This document shows positions 36,377-44,284 of a stretch of 64,000 nucleotides of DNA, in pieces (the stretch's first letter is position 1; each line of letters opens with the position of its first letter). Below the pieces are notes generated by a model. It was not told the origin of the DNA. It worked only from the letters and a program-made list of their open reading frames with translations, and did not search any database. Origin of the DNA: Blautia liquoris (lineage in GTDB: Bacteria > Bacillota > Clostridia > Lachnospirales > Lachnospiraceae); NCBI RefSeq assembly GCF_015159595.1, contig NZ_CP063304.1:806001-870000 (forward strand). Direction: 5' to 3'. Position numbers and translations under genes: made by a program.

Positions 36377-38548
36377 ATGAAAAAACTTATGATTATGGGA
36401 GCCGGGTATACCCAGATCCCTTTGATAGAAGCTGCAAAACGTCTGGGTTGTCATACGATTGCAGCCAGTATTCCCGGGGATTATCCAGGGTTTGCGGCCG
36501 CAGATGAGGTGGCTTTGGCAGATATTGCCGATCCCGACGCTGTCGTTAAAAAAGCAAAAGAACTCAATATTGATGCGGTTACAACCTGCGGATTAGATCT
36601 TGGTATGGCTGCAATTGGTGCTGTGGCGGAAGCTTTACATCTTTCGGGGCCATCCAAAAGGGCGGCAGCACTGGCCTCGAATAAATTGCAGATGAAGACT
36701 GCTCTTGTAAAACAAGGGGTGCAGACTGCTCGGTTTGTCTGTATTCATACGAAAGAGGAGCTGGTTCATGCACTGGATCAGTTCCCTTTTCCTGTTATTT
36801 TAAAAGCTGTGGATCAGATGGGAAGCAGAGGAATCTTTCGGTGTGATACTGCGGAGGAGACTTTTGAAAATTATGAAAAGACCATGGCAGCTACGAAGAA
36901 AGACTACTGTCTTCTGGAAGAGTTTATCGAAGGCGAGATCTTTGGCGTGGAGGCTATGATTCAGCATGGGAAGATCCTATATATGCTTCCGAACAACATT
37001 GAGGCATTCATTAGTACAACTCCTACACCGATCGGACATTCTGTACCATTTAAGGAATTGGATATACTGGGAAGTCAGATTGAAGAGCAGACGAGAAAGG
37101 CAATCTTTGCGCTCGGACTCGACAATTGTCCTGTAAACTGTGATTTTATAAAAAAGGACGGAAAAGTATATGTGATAGAACTCACTGGAAGGTCAGGTGC
37201 AACGGGCCTGTCTGAAATGGTGAGTATTTATTATGGAATCGATTATTATGAGACTATCGTAAGACTGGCGCTTGGAGAATCAGTAGAGGGATACTTTATG
37301 GGAAAGACTCCCCATACTGCGAACCTGACACGGACATTGATGTCTGACCGAAGAGGGATCTTAAGAAAAGTTTATAACTATAATCTTCCATCAGATGATA
37401 TCATAGATCTTTCTTTTAATGTACATCCGGGTGAAGAAGTGCGCACCTATAAAAACGGCAGAGACCGGATCGGACAGCTGATCCTAAAGGGCGATTCCCT
37501 GCCCTTATGTGAGATGCGAAAGGGGGAGATCCTTTCTCATATCAGTCTGGATCTTGAGGGAGACATTCCCCTGTATGATACAGTGATTCATCCGATCTCC
37601 GACATCGGCGGGAATCATGTGTATGTAAAGCGTGAGGACACACTTCCATTCTCTTTCGGCGGCAATAAGGTACGTTTTGCAAAGTATTATCTAGATGACA
37701 TGGAACGGCAGGGAGCCGATGCACTGATCATATATGGCAATTATCATTCGAATCTCTGCCGGATTCTCTCTCTTGCGGCACATCAAAGAGGGATTCCCTG
37801 TAGTATGGTATATAACGTGGATGATGTGGATGACTCTCAGACAAGCTATAACTCTTATCTGATTCAGGCAATGGATGTCAGAGAATTTACCTGTCATAAG
37901 ACAGAGATCAGCCGAGCGGTCGAACAGGCAAAGGAAGATCTTACCGGGAGAGGGTTTCACCCTTATTATATCTATGGAGATTCTCTTGGAAAGGGACATG
38001 AATGGGTTCCGATGCAGGCGTATGCAGATACTTACCAGGAAATACGAGCTTACGAAATTCGTGAAAATCGAAGATTTGACTATATTTTTCTTGCATCCAG
38101 CACAAATATGACACAATCTGGTCTTCTGGCGGGCCTTCTGACCGACCGAGACACTGACAAAAAAAGACGCCAGATCATCGGCATTTCGGTTTCCAGAAAC
38201 AAAAAACGTGCCGAAGAAGTGATTTTAGAAAACCTGCGTGCTTACAGTGAGAAGATGGATATTACATTTCCTGTGGATCCAAAGGCTTGGATTACCATAT
38301 CTGATGAATATCTGGATGGCGGATATGGGCGCTTTCATGAGAAGGTTAGCCAGACCATCCGAAGTGTCTATGAAGAGGACGGTCTGAACCTGGACGGGAT
38401 CTACACGGGAAAGGCCTTTTATGGAATGAAGGAATATCTGAAAACTCATCAGATACGAGGCAAAAATGTTTTGTTTTTGCATACGGGTGGTGCGCCCCTG
38501 TTCTTTGACGAGCTGACAGATTTGTATTCCGGGAAAGGTAAAGGTTGA
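36377..38548 (+). CDS. Fusion of ATP-grasp ligase and fold-type-II PLP enzyme (D-cysteine desulfhydrase/ACC deaminase-like)
   Basis: A 723-residue two-enzyme protein. Residues 1 to about 375 are an ATP-grasp ligase: MIMGAGYTQIPL, FPVILKAVDQMGSRGIF, a LLEEFIEGE segment and VIELTGRSG with the metal-binding Glu268. Residues about 395-723 are a tryptophan-synthase-beta-fold PLP enzyme of the ACC deaminase/D-cysteine desulfhydrase group. FSFGGNKVR holds the Schiff-base Lys431, GNYHSNLCR (454-462) replaces the usual G-x-QSN-TR, and HTGGAP lies near the end. The phosphate-binding loop (SSTNMTQSGLLAGL) differs from the family's GSGGT, so the reaction may differ. A likely logic is that the PLP half makes or converts an unusual amino acid and the ATP-grasp half ligates it. 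It lies between the first ATP-grasp gene and the ArnE/F-like pair. Confidence 0.88.
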   Translation: MKKLMIMGAGYTQIPLIEAAKRLGCHTIAASIPGDYPGFAAADEVALADIADPDAVVKKAKELNIDAVTTCGLDLGMAAIGAVAEALHLSGPSKRAAALASNKLQMKTALVKQGVQTARFVCIHTKEELVHALDQFPFPVILKAVDQMGSRGIFRCDTAEETFENYEKTMAATKKDYCLLEEFIEGEIFGVEAMIQHGKILYMLPNNIEAFISTTPTPIGHSVPFKELDILGSQIEEQTRKAIFALGLDNCPVNCDFIKKDGKVYVIELTGRSGATGLSEMVSIYYGIDYYETIVRLALGESVEGYFMGKTPHTANLTRTLMSDRRGILRKVYNYNLPSDDIIDLSFNVHPGEEVRTYKNGRDRIGQLILKGDSLPLCEMRKGEILSHISLDLEGDIPLYDTVIHPISDIGGNHVYVKREDTLPFSFGGNKVRFAKYYLDDMERQGADALIIYGNYHSNLCRILSLAAHQRGIPCSMVYNVDDVDDSQTSYNSYLIQAMDVREFTCHKTEISRAVEQAKEDLTGRGFHPYYIYGDSLGKGHEWVPMQAYADTYQEIRAYEIRENRRFDYIFLASSTNMTQSGLLAGLLTDRDTDKKRRQIIGISVSRNKKRAEEVILENLRAYSEKMDITFPVDPKAWITISDEYLDGGYGRFHEKVSQTIRSVYEEDGLNLDGIYTGKAFYGMKEYLKTHQIRGKNVLFLHTGGAPLFFDELTDLYSGKGKG

Positions 38549-38553
38549 AAGTT

Positions 38554-38931
38554 ATGGATCGTTGTGAGAAAATGGATAAAACAGCAAGATATGATGTGAG
38601 GTGGTTTCTCTTGCTCCATATCAGTCTGCTTTTCAGTTCGCTCAGCGGTGTGTGCTCGAAACTGGCAGCAGGTCAGAAATTTTTGTCTTTGCGGTTTTTC
38701 TTCTATTACGGACTGGTTCTTGTGATTATGTTTGGATATGCCGTTATCTGGCAGCAGATTCTGAAGCGGATGCCGCTGACTGTGGCTTATTCCAACAAAC
38801 CAATCTCTCTGATCTGGGGAATGGTCTGGGGAGCACTGATATTCAAGGAAAGGATTACATGGAAGATGATTTTGGGAGCGGCGATAATATTTGCCGGCAT
38901 TTACCTAGTGGTGACAGATGATGAGTCGTGA
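38554..38931 (+). CDS. Small EamA/SMR-type transporter, first of an ArnE/ArnF-like pair
   Basis: A 125-residue protein with four membrane spans of the small multidrug resistance/EamA half-transporter type; MPLTVAYSNKP and LIFKERITW are typical. Such proteins work as pairs. In the Arn system ArnE-ArnF flips undecaprenyl-phosphate-aminoarabinose, which is the best analogy because an ArnC-like enzyme follows. I prefer ATG 38554, which is nine bases after AAAGG; the in-frame TTG at 38545 overlaps the previous stop. It overlaps the second half-transporter by 14 bases. Confidence 0.83.
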   Translation: MDRCEKMDKTARYDVRWFLLLHISLLFSSLSGVCSKLAAGQKFLSLRFFFYYGLVLVIMFGYAVIWQQILKRMPLTVAYSNKPISLIWGMVWGALIFKERITWKMILGAAIIFAGIYLVVTDDES

Positions 38932-39268
38932 AACGATTGCAGTTTTAATACTTTTAAGTTCCGTGTTGATTTCTTCTATCTCGCAGATTATGCTGAAAAT
39001 TTCGGCGAATAAGAGCTACGGGACCAGACTTTTGGAGTACCTAAATCCTCTGGTTATCACAGCATATGGAATGTTTTTTGTATCTACGATACTTACGATG
39101 TTGGCTCTTCGCTATCTTCCGCTGTCGATGTCTCCGATATTGGAGTCTGCGAGTTATATTTTTGTCAGTATTATGGGATACTTCTTACTAAAAGAAAAAT
39201 TTTCCAGACGTAAGATCGCAGGGCTGGCGCTGATTCTGTTGGGGATACTGGTATTCTCGGCACTGTAG
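38918..39268 (+). CDS. Small EamA/SMR-type transporter, second of an ArnE/ArnF-like pair
   Basis: A 116-residue protein with four membrane spans. SSISQIMLKISA in the first span and LPLSMSPILESASYIFVSIMGYFLLKE-type sequence are EmrE/ArnE-like. It differs enough from the upstream half-transporter to form a heterodimer. The overlap of the two genes (ATG 38918 inside the end of the first) suggests coupled synthesis in equal amounts. Predicted role: flipping the undecaprenyl-phosphate aminosugar made by the next gene. Confidence 0.85.
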   Translation: MMSRETIAVLILLSSVLISSISQIMLKISANKSYGTRLLEYLNPLVITAYGMFFVSTILTMLALRYLPLSMSPILESASYIFVSIMGYFLLKEKFSRRKIAGLALILLGILVFSAL

Positions 39269-39295
39269 ATGATGTCTGGAAGTTGGAGGAAATAT

Positions 39296-40243
39296 ATGTT
39301 AGTGTCAATTGTGGTGCCTTGTTATAATTCAGAGGGATCTGTCGGAGAACTGGTAGATCTTTGTGAAGAGGAATTCGACCGGTTGGATGGTTATGAGTGT
39401 GAAATCATCCTTGTAAATGATTATTCGAAAGACCGTACTTTCGAGACGATCCGCATGTGTGCCGAAAAATATTCCAATGTAAAGGGAATTAATCTGGCCA
39501 AAAATTTCGGACAGCACGCGGCAATTATGGCAGGTCTTCACTATGTAAGCGGTGAACTTGTCGTGGGGATGGATGATGACTTGCAAAATCATCCTTCGCA
39601 GATACTTCAATTCATCGAAAAGTTGAATGAAGGATATGATGTCGTATTCGGAGTTTTCAAAGAGCGGAAGTTCTCTTGGTTTAAGAATCTGACGGGGGCG
39701 GTGAGCCGCTTTTTCCTGTGGCATCTGTTGGAACGTCCGAAGGATATCCAGATGAGCAGCTTCTGGCTTGCCAGACGATTCGTGATTGATAAAGTAAAAG
39801 AATATGAAGGTGAGCAGGTATTCATACAGATCCTGTTTTTCCGCACGACACATAATATTGCGAATATCGAGATAGATCACTATGAACGAGAGTATGGAAA
39901 ATCGAATTATACATTCGGAAAGGGACTGAAATTGTTTCTGTCCTGCATTAATTTCACGGCACTTCCGCTGCGTTTGTCCACACTGTTCGGGATGGCATTT
40001 TCGAGTATAGGACTGATTGGTGCACTGGTTGTATTGATCAGAAAACTTCTTCACCCCTCGATTGCGATGGGATGGGCATCGGTGATGTGTGCCATGCTGG
40101 TCTTTTTCGGTATCATGTTTTTTATGGTAGGAATTCTCGGCGAATATGTGGGGAAGATTATCCTGAATGTGAATAAAACACCACAGTTTGTAGTGAGGGA
40201 GACGTTAAATATTGCAGAAGAGAAAAGGGAGAAAGACCATTGA
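39296..40243 (+). CDS. ArnC-like undecaprenyl-phosphate aminosugar transferase (GT2)
   Basis: A 315-residue family 2 glycosyltransferase with two C-terminal membrane spans. LVSIVVPCYNSE, LVNDYSKD, NLAKNFGQHAAIMAGL, GMDDDLQNHP, YGKSNYTF and GILGEYVGKI follow the ArnC (undecaprenyl-phosphate 4-deoxy-4-formamido-L-arabinose transferase) pattern more closely than the GtrB-like gene at 11092 does. It should load a sugar from a nucleotide donor onto undecaprenyl phosphate. ATG 39296 is six bases after GGAGG (39285-39289); the upstream in-frame ATG 39269 lies before that site and lacks one. Its end overlaps the aminotransferase gene by four bases, which suggests the donor is that enzyme's product. 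Confidence 0.9.
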   Translation: MLVSIVVPCYNSEGSVGELVDLCEEEFDRLDGYECEIILVNDYSKDRTFETIRMCAEKYSNVKGINLAKNFGQHAAIMAGLHYVSGELVVGMDDDLQNHPSQILQFIEKLNEGYDVVFGVFKERKFSWFKNLTGAVSRFFLWHLLERPKDIQMSSFWLARRFVIDKVKEYEGEQVFIQILFFRTTHNIANIEIDHYEREYGKSNYTFGKGLKLFLSCINFTALPLRLSTLFGMAFSSIGLIGALVVLIRKLLHPSIAMGWASVMCAMLVFFGIMFFMVGILGEYVGKIILNVNKTPQFVVRETLNIAEEKREKDH

Positions 40244-41385
40244 TCGATTTTAACAGGCCGGCATTCGTCGGAAAAGAACTGGATTATATCAAAGAAGCAG
40301 TGGACAATAAAAAACTCTGTGGAGACGGTGTATTTACAAAGAAATGCGCTGCCTGGATGCGGGAGCATTTTCATTCGAAATACGTGATGCTGACGACTTC
40401 TTGTACAAGTGCACTTGAGATGGCGGCTTATTTGTCCGGAATTGGTCCGGGGGATGAAGTTATCATGCCTTCCTATACCTTTGTCTCATCGGCAGATGCA
40501 TTCGTGCTGCGGGGAGCGAAGATCGTCTTTGTGGATATTCGGCCGGATACCATGAATATTGATGAGAATAAGATTGAGGCAGCAATCACAGATAAGACGA
40601 AGGCGATTGTGCCGGTTCACTATGCGGGTGTCGCCTGCGAGATGGACAAGATCATGGAACTGGCGGAGAAATATCATCTGAAGGTCATTGAGGATGCCGC
40701 ACAGGGAGTCAATGCTTTCTATAAGGGGAAAGCACTCGGCACCATCGGAGATTTTGGATGCTACAGTTTTCATGAAACCAAAAATTATACCATGGGTGAG
40801 GGCGGTGCACTCCTGTTTCAGGATGATTCTTATCTGGAAAAGGCGGAGATTCTCCGCGAAAAGGGGACGAACCGAAGTAAATTCTTCCGGGGACAGATTG
40901 ATAAATATACTTGGATCGACTACGGATCTTCTTATCTTCCCAGTGATATGAATGCCGCTTATCTCTATGCTCAGCTGGAAGAACACGACAAGATAGATAA
41001 AAAGCGTATGGATATCTATAAACACTATGAGAAAGCTTTAAAGCCGTTAAAGGACAAAGGTCTGATTGATCAGCCCTGTGTCCCAAAAGAAGCCGTACAT
41101 AATGCCCATATGTATTACATAAAGGTGAAAGATCTGAATGTCAGGACAAATCTGATTCGTTATATGAAAGAACGTGATATGATGTGTGTATTTCACTATG
41201 TCCCGCTGCACTCTTCCCCGGCCGGAATCAAATATGGCAGATTCTCCGGTGAGGATTGCTATACGACAAAAGAGAGTGAGAGACTGGTGCGTCTGCCGAT
41301 GTATTATGCGCTCACGAAAAAGGATCAAGATCGCGTGATTTCCTGTCTGTTATCTTTTCCTGGTTATGAAGGGCAGGTTGTATGA
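40240..41385 (+). CDS. dTDP-4-amino-4,6-dideoxygalactose transaminase (WecE/RffA-like)
   Basis: A 381-residue DegT/DnrJ/EryC1/StrS aminotransferase. Its similarity to E. coli WecE/RffA runs along the whole length: FNRPAFVGKELDY, KLCGDGVFTKKC, GDEVIMPSYTFVSSADAFVLRGAKI, HYAGVACEMDKI, and FHETKNYT with the PLP-binding Lys181. WecE converts dTDP-4-keto-6-deoxy-D-glucose plus glutamate to dTDP-4-amino-4,6-dideoxy-D-galactose (dTDP-Fuc4N). The substrate is the product of RfbB, encoded at 13228. No acetyltransferase (WecD) follows, so the amine may be modified otherwise, for example by the ATP-grasp enzymes upstream. Overlaps of four bases on both sides show tight operon packing. Confidence 0.93.
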   Translation: MIDFNRPAFVGKELDYIKEAVDNKKLCGDGVFTKKCAAWMREHFHSKYVMLTTSCTSALEMAAYLSGIGPGDEVIMPSYTFVSSADAFVLRGAKIVFVDIRPDTMNIDENKIEAAITDKTKAIVPVHYAGVACEMDKIMELAEKYHLKVIEDAAQGVNAFYKGKALGTIGDFGCYSFHETKNYTMGEGGALLFQDDSYLEKAEILREKGTNRSKFFRGQIDKYTWIDYGSSYLPSDMNAAYLYAQLEEHDKIDKKRMDIYKHYEKALKPLKDKGLIDQPCVPKEAVHNAHMYYIKVKDLNVRTNLIRYMKERDMMCVFHYVPLHSSPAGIKYGRFSGEDCYTTKESERLVRLPMYYALTKKDQDRVISCLLSFPGYEGQVV

Positions 41386-43199
41386 ATCTTTCGAAAATGC
41401 TTTATTTTATAAAGAAATTAAAACCTTATAATATTGTAAAAGGTCTGCGTTATCTGAACCATTATGGACCAAAGGAATTTTTTAATCGCCTTTTTGAACG
41501 TCTGGAACCGGATGAAGTGCCTTACGGACCATGGTATGAGTCTCACAGGGCCACCCCGGAGGAATTGAAGCGGCAGAGCAGGCATACTTTTGCATATGCG
41601 CCTCTGATCAGCGTGGTGGTTCCGGCATACCACACACCAGAGGCTTTTTTGCGTGAGATGATTGAATCCGTGAAATCTCAGTCGTATGAAAACTGGCAGC
41701 TTGTCATAGCAGATGCCAGTCCGGATGACGAGAGGATGAATCAGGTGCTGAAAGTCTATGCAGATGATGACAGACGAATTGTCGTGAGAACACTAAAAGA
41801 AAATCTGGGGATCGCCGAGAACACGAATGCCGGTTTTTCGGCAGCTGCGGGTGATTATGTTGGGCTTTTGGATCACGACGATCTGCTTGCACCCGATGCC
41901 TTATATGAAGTTGTTGACCTCTTGAATAAAGATAGACACACAGATGTTGTCTATACGGATGAAGACAAGGTGACTACAGATCTTTCTGAACATTTTCAGC
42001 CGCATATGAAACCGGACTTTAATCTGGATCTTTTAAGATCGAATAATTATATCTGTCATTTTTTCGTTGTGAAGAGATCTTTGATTGAACGGGTCGGGGG
42101 CTTCAGACGGGAGTTTGATGGGGCACAGGACTACGACTTTATCTTTCGCTGCGTAGAGCAGGCAAAAAAGATTGGCCATATTCCCCGAATTCTTTATCAC
42201 TGGAGAACACATAAAACTTCCACGGCAGATAATCCTGCAAGCAAGATGTATGCGTTTGAGGCCGGAAAACGGGCGATCGAAGGGAATCTGATGCGTATGG
42301 GAGTCACAGGAGCGTGTGTGTCTCACACATCAGATTACGGATTTTACAATGTCACTTATCCGGTGAAAGGCAGTCCGCTGATCTCAATCATTATCCCGAA
42401 TAAAGATCACATCGATCTGTTAAAGCAGTGTATTGACTCAGTCACAGAGCTTTCTACTTATCAGAATTATGAACTTCTGATCGTGGAGAACAACAGCAAA
42501 GAGCCTTCTACTTTTGAATATTATCAGGAGCTTGAAAAACGCAGCAAGGTACGGGTGATCACATATCAGGGTGAATTTAACTTTTCAGCAATCAATAATT
42601 TTGCCGTATCAAGGGCAAAAGGAGATTTCCTGATCTTCTTAAATAATGATATTAAGGTGATCACACCAGGTTGGATGGAGAGCCTTTTGGCAAATGTACA
42701 ACGACCGGAAGTGGGTGTCGTGGGAAGTAAGCTGTATTATCCGGATGACACAATTCAACATGCTGGAATCATCATCGGAATCGGGGGTATCGCAGGACAT
42801 GCTTTTCTGGGAATGAAGAGAAGCAGAACCGGATATCTTCACAAGGCTTCACTGCAGATGGACTACAGTGCAGTGACGGCGGCGTGTATGATGATGAAAC
42901 GAGAAGTGTTCGACCAGGTCGAAGGCTTTGACGAAAAGCTGAAAGTGGCCTTCAATGATGTCGATCTCTGTCTCAGAGTCTGCCAGGAAGGGTATCTTTG
43001 TGTGTATGACCCGCATGTAGAGATGTACCATTATGAATCAAAATCACGCGGATTGGAAGACAGCAAAGAAAAAGTACGCAGATTTCAGACAGAGATTGAA
43101 TATATGCGCACGAGATGGATTGACTTGCTGAAAAAAGGAGATCCCTATTATAATAAGAATCTCACTCTTGGCAAATGGAATTATTCACTTCGACCTTAA
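41382..43199 (+). CDS. Tandem-domain GT2 glycosyltransferase
   Basis: A 605-residue protein with two family 2 GT-A domains: one from about residue 74 (ISVVVPAYHTPE, LLDHDDLL) and one from about 332 (ISIIIPNKDHID, FLNNDIK). It is a paralogue of the protein at 18013 and shares FDGAQD-DFIFRCVE, YSAVTAACMM, YHYESKSRGLED and GDPYYN-NLTL. It lacks that protein's long N-terminal beta domains and has a short lysine-rich start instead. ATG 41382 overlaps the aminotransferase stop by four bases. It probably adds two sugars in sequence to the wall glycan, perhaps including the aminosugar or rhamnose. Confidence 0.92.
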   Translation: MNLSKMLYFIKKLKPYNIVKGLRYLNHYGPKEFFNRLFERLEPDEVPYGPWYESHRATPEELKRQSRHTFAYAPLISVVVPAYHTPEAFLREMIESVKSQSYENWQLVIADASPDDERMNQVLKVYADDDRRIVVRTLKENLGIAENTNAGFSAAAGDYVGLLDHDDLLAPDALYEVVDLLNKDRHTDVVYTDEDKVTTDLSEHFQPHMKPDFNLDLLRSNNYICHFFVVKRSLIERVGGFRREFDGAQDYDFIFRCVEQAKKIGHIPRILYHWRTHKTSTADNPASKMYAFEAGKRAIEGNLMRMGVTGACVSHTSDYGFYNVTYPVKGSPLISIIIPNKDHIDLLKQCIDSVTELSTYQNYELLIVENNSKEPSTFEYYQELEKRSKVRVITYQGEFNFSAINNFAVSRAKGDFLIFLNNDIKVITPGWMESLLANVQRPEVGVVGSKLYYPDDTIQHAGIIIGIGGIAGHAFLGMKRSRTGYLHKASLQMDYSAVTAACMMMKREVFDQVEGFDEKLKVAFNDVDLCLRVCQEGYLCVYDPHVEMYHYESKSRGLEDSKEKVRRFQTEIEYMRTRWIDLLKKGDPYYNKNLTLGKWNYSLRP

Positions 43200-43212
43200 A
43201 AGGAGACTTAGT

Positions 43213-44178
43213 ATGAATGAAGTATCCGTTGTGATACCAAACTATAATGGAATCGATTATCTTAAGACCTGTCTGAACTCTGTGCTGGATCAGAGCTATA
43301 CGGATGCCGCCGTCATTGTGGTGGATAACGGTTCTACAGATGGAAGTCAGGAGCTGATTCTTTCGGCATATCCGCAGATCCGGCTGATATCACTGTCTAA
43401 GAACACTGGATTTTGTCATGCCGTGAATGTGGGAATACAGGCAGTGGACAGCACTTATGTCATCCTGCTCAATAATGACACCGAGGTGGAGCATGATTTT
43501 GTGAAGAATCTGCTTTTGGGAATCAAAAGACATAAGAAGGCTTTTTCTTGTGCCGCCAGGATGATCTCATACCACGACAGAGATAAACTTGACGATGCCG
43601 GAAACTTCTATAATGCGTTTGGGTGGGCATTTGCCAGAGGCAGGGGAAAAAGTGTTTCGCTGTACAAGAAAGAAGACCAGATTTTCGCATCCTGCGGCGG
43701 AGCTGCGATCTACCAAAAGGAGATTATAGAAGAAATCGGATCTTTTGATGAGGAACACTTTGCTTATCTTGAGGATATTGATATCGGATACCGTGCCCGT
43801 ATTCTGGGATATCAGAACTGGTATATACCGGATGCACAGGTCTGGCATATCGGCAGCGGCACCAGCGGTTCTCAGTACAATCGTTTCAAAATCAGGTATT
43901 CTTCAAGAAATAACATCTACATGATATACAAGAATATGCCCTTATTGCAGATCCTTGTCAATCTTCCTTTTCTGTTAGTCGGTTTCCTCTTGAAAATCCT
44001 TTTTTTTGCCGGGAAAGGGTATGCAAAAGAGTATCTTGCCGGTATAAAGAATGGATTTTCCCTATCTTTTACGGCGAAAAAGAGAGGTAAAAAAGTAAAG
44101 TACCAACAACAAAATTTCAGACATTATCTGAGAATCCAGTGGGAGCTTTGGATAAATATATTCCGAAGGCTGGCATAG
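43213..44178 (+). CDS. GT2 glycosyltransferase, rhamnosyltransferase-like
   Basis: A 321-residue GT-A family 2 enzyme with VSVVIPNYNGIDYLKTCL, VVDNGSTDGS, LLNNDTEVE and YLEDIDIGYRARILGY. The C-terminal SRNNIYMIYKNMP with a weak membrane segment matches WbbL-type rhamnosyltransferases. ATG 43213 is chosen because AAAAGGAG lies eight bases upstream; an in-frame ATG at 43168 lies within the preceding gene and has no site. It starts 13 bases after that gene. Linkage and acceptor are unknown. Confidence 0.9.
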   Translation: MNEVSVVIPNYNGIDYLKTCLNSVLDQSYTDAAVIVVDNGSTDGSQELILSAYPQIRLISLSKNTGFCHAVNVGIQAVDSTYVILLNNDTEVEHDFVKNLLLGIKRHKKAFSCAARMISYHDRDKLDDAGNFYNAFGWAFARGRGKSVSLYKKEDQIFASCGGAAIYQKEIIEEIGSFDEEHFAYLEDIDIGYRARILGYQNWYIPDAQVWHIGSGTSGSQYNRFKIRYSSRNNIYMIYKNMPLLQILVNLPFLLVGFLLKILFFAGKGYAKEYLAGIKNGFSLSFTAKKRGKKVKYQQQNFRHYLRIQWELWINIFRRLA

Positions 44179-44284
44179 GACAGTCTGCATTTTTTTATTG
44201 CTCTTTTTTGTGATTTGTTGTATAGTAATTCTATTGGTTACGAAGTAGCATAGTATTTTGAATTTGAAAGGCGTAAATCGTATC

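Noticed and set aside
35114-38548. Peptide-antibiotic (ATP-grasp RiPP or NRPS-like) biosynthesis cluster
   Set aside because: Two ATP-grasp genes and a PLP enzyme could suggest this, but there is no convincing precursor gene, and the flanking ArnC, ArnE/F and WecE-like genes fit a lipid-linked aminosugar better.
39329-40054. Long minus-strand open frame (241 codons) opposite the ArnC-like gene
   Set aside because: It mirrors a well-supported glycosyltransferase, has no ribosome site and gives a low-complexity product without a family match.
44179-44284. Terminator and new promoter before the priming transferase
   Set aside because: The T-rich stretch has no clear hairpin, and the TATAGT/TTGTGA candidates are wrongly spaced, so I report neither.
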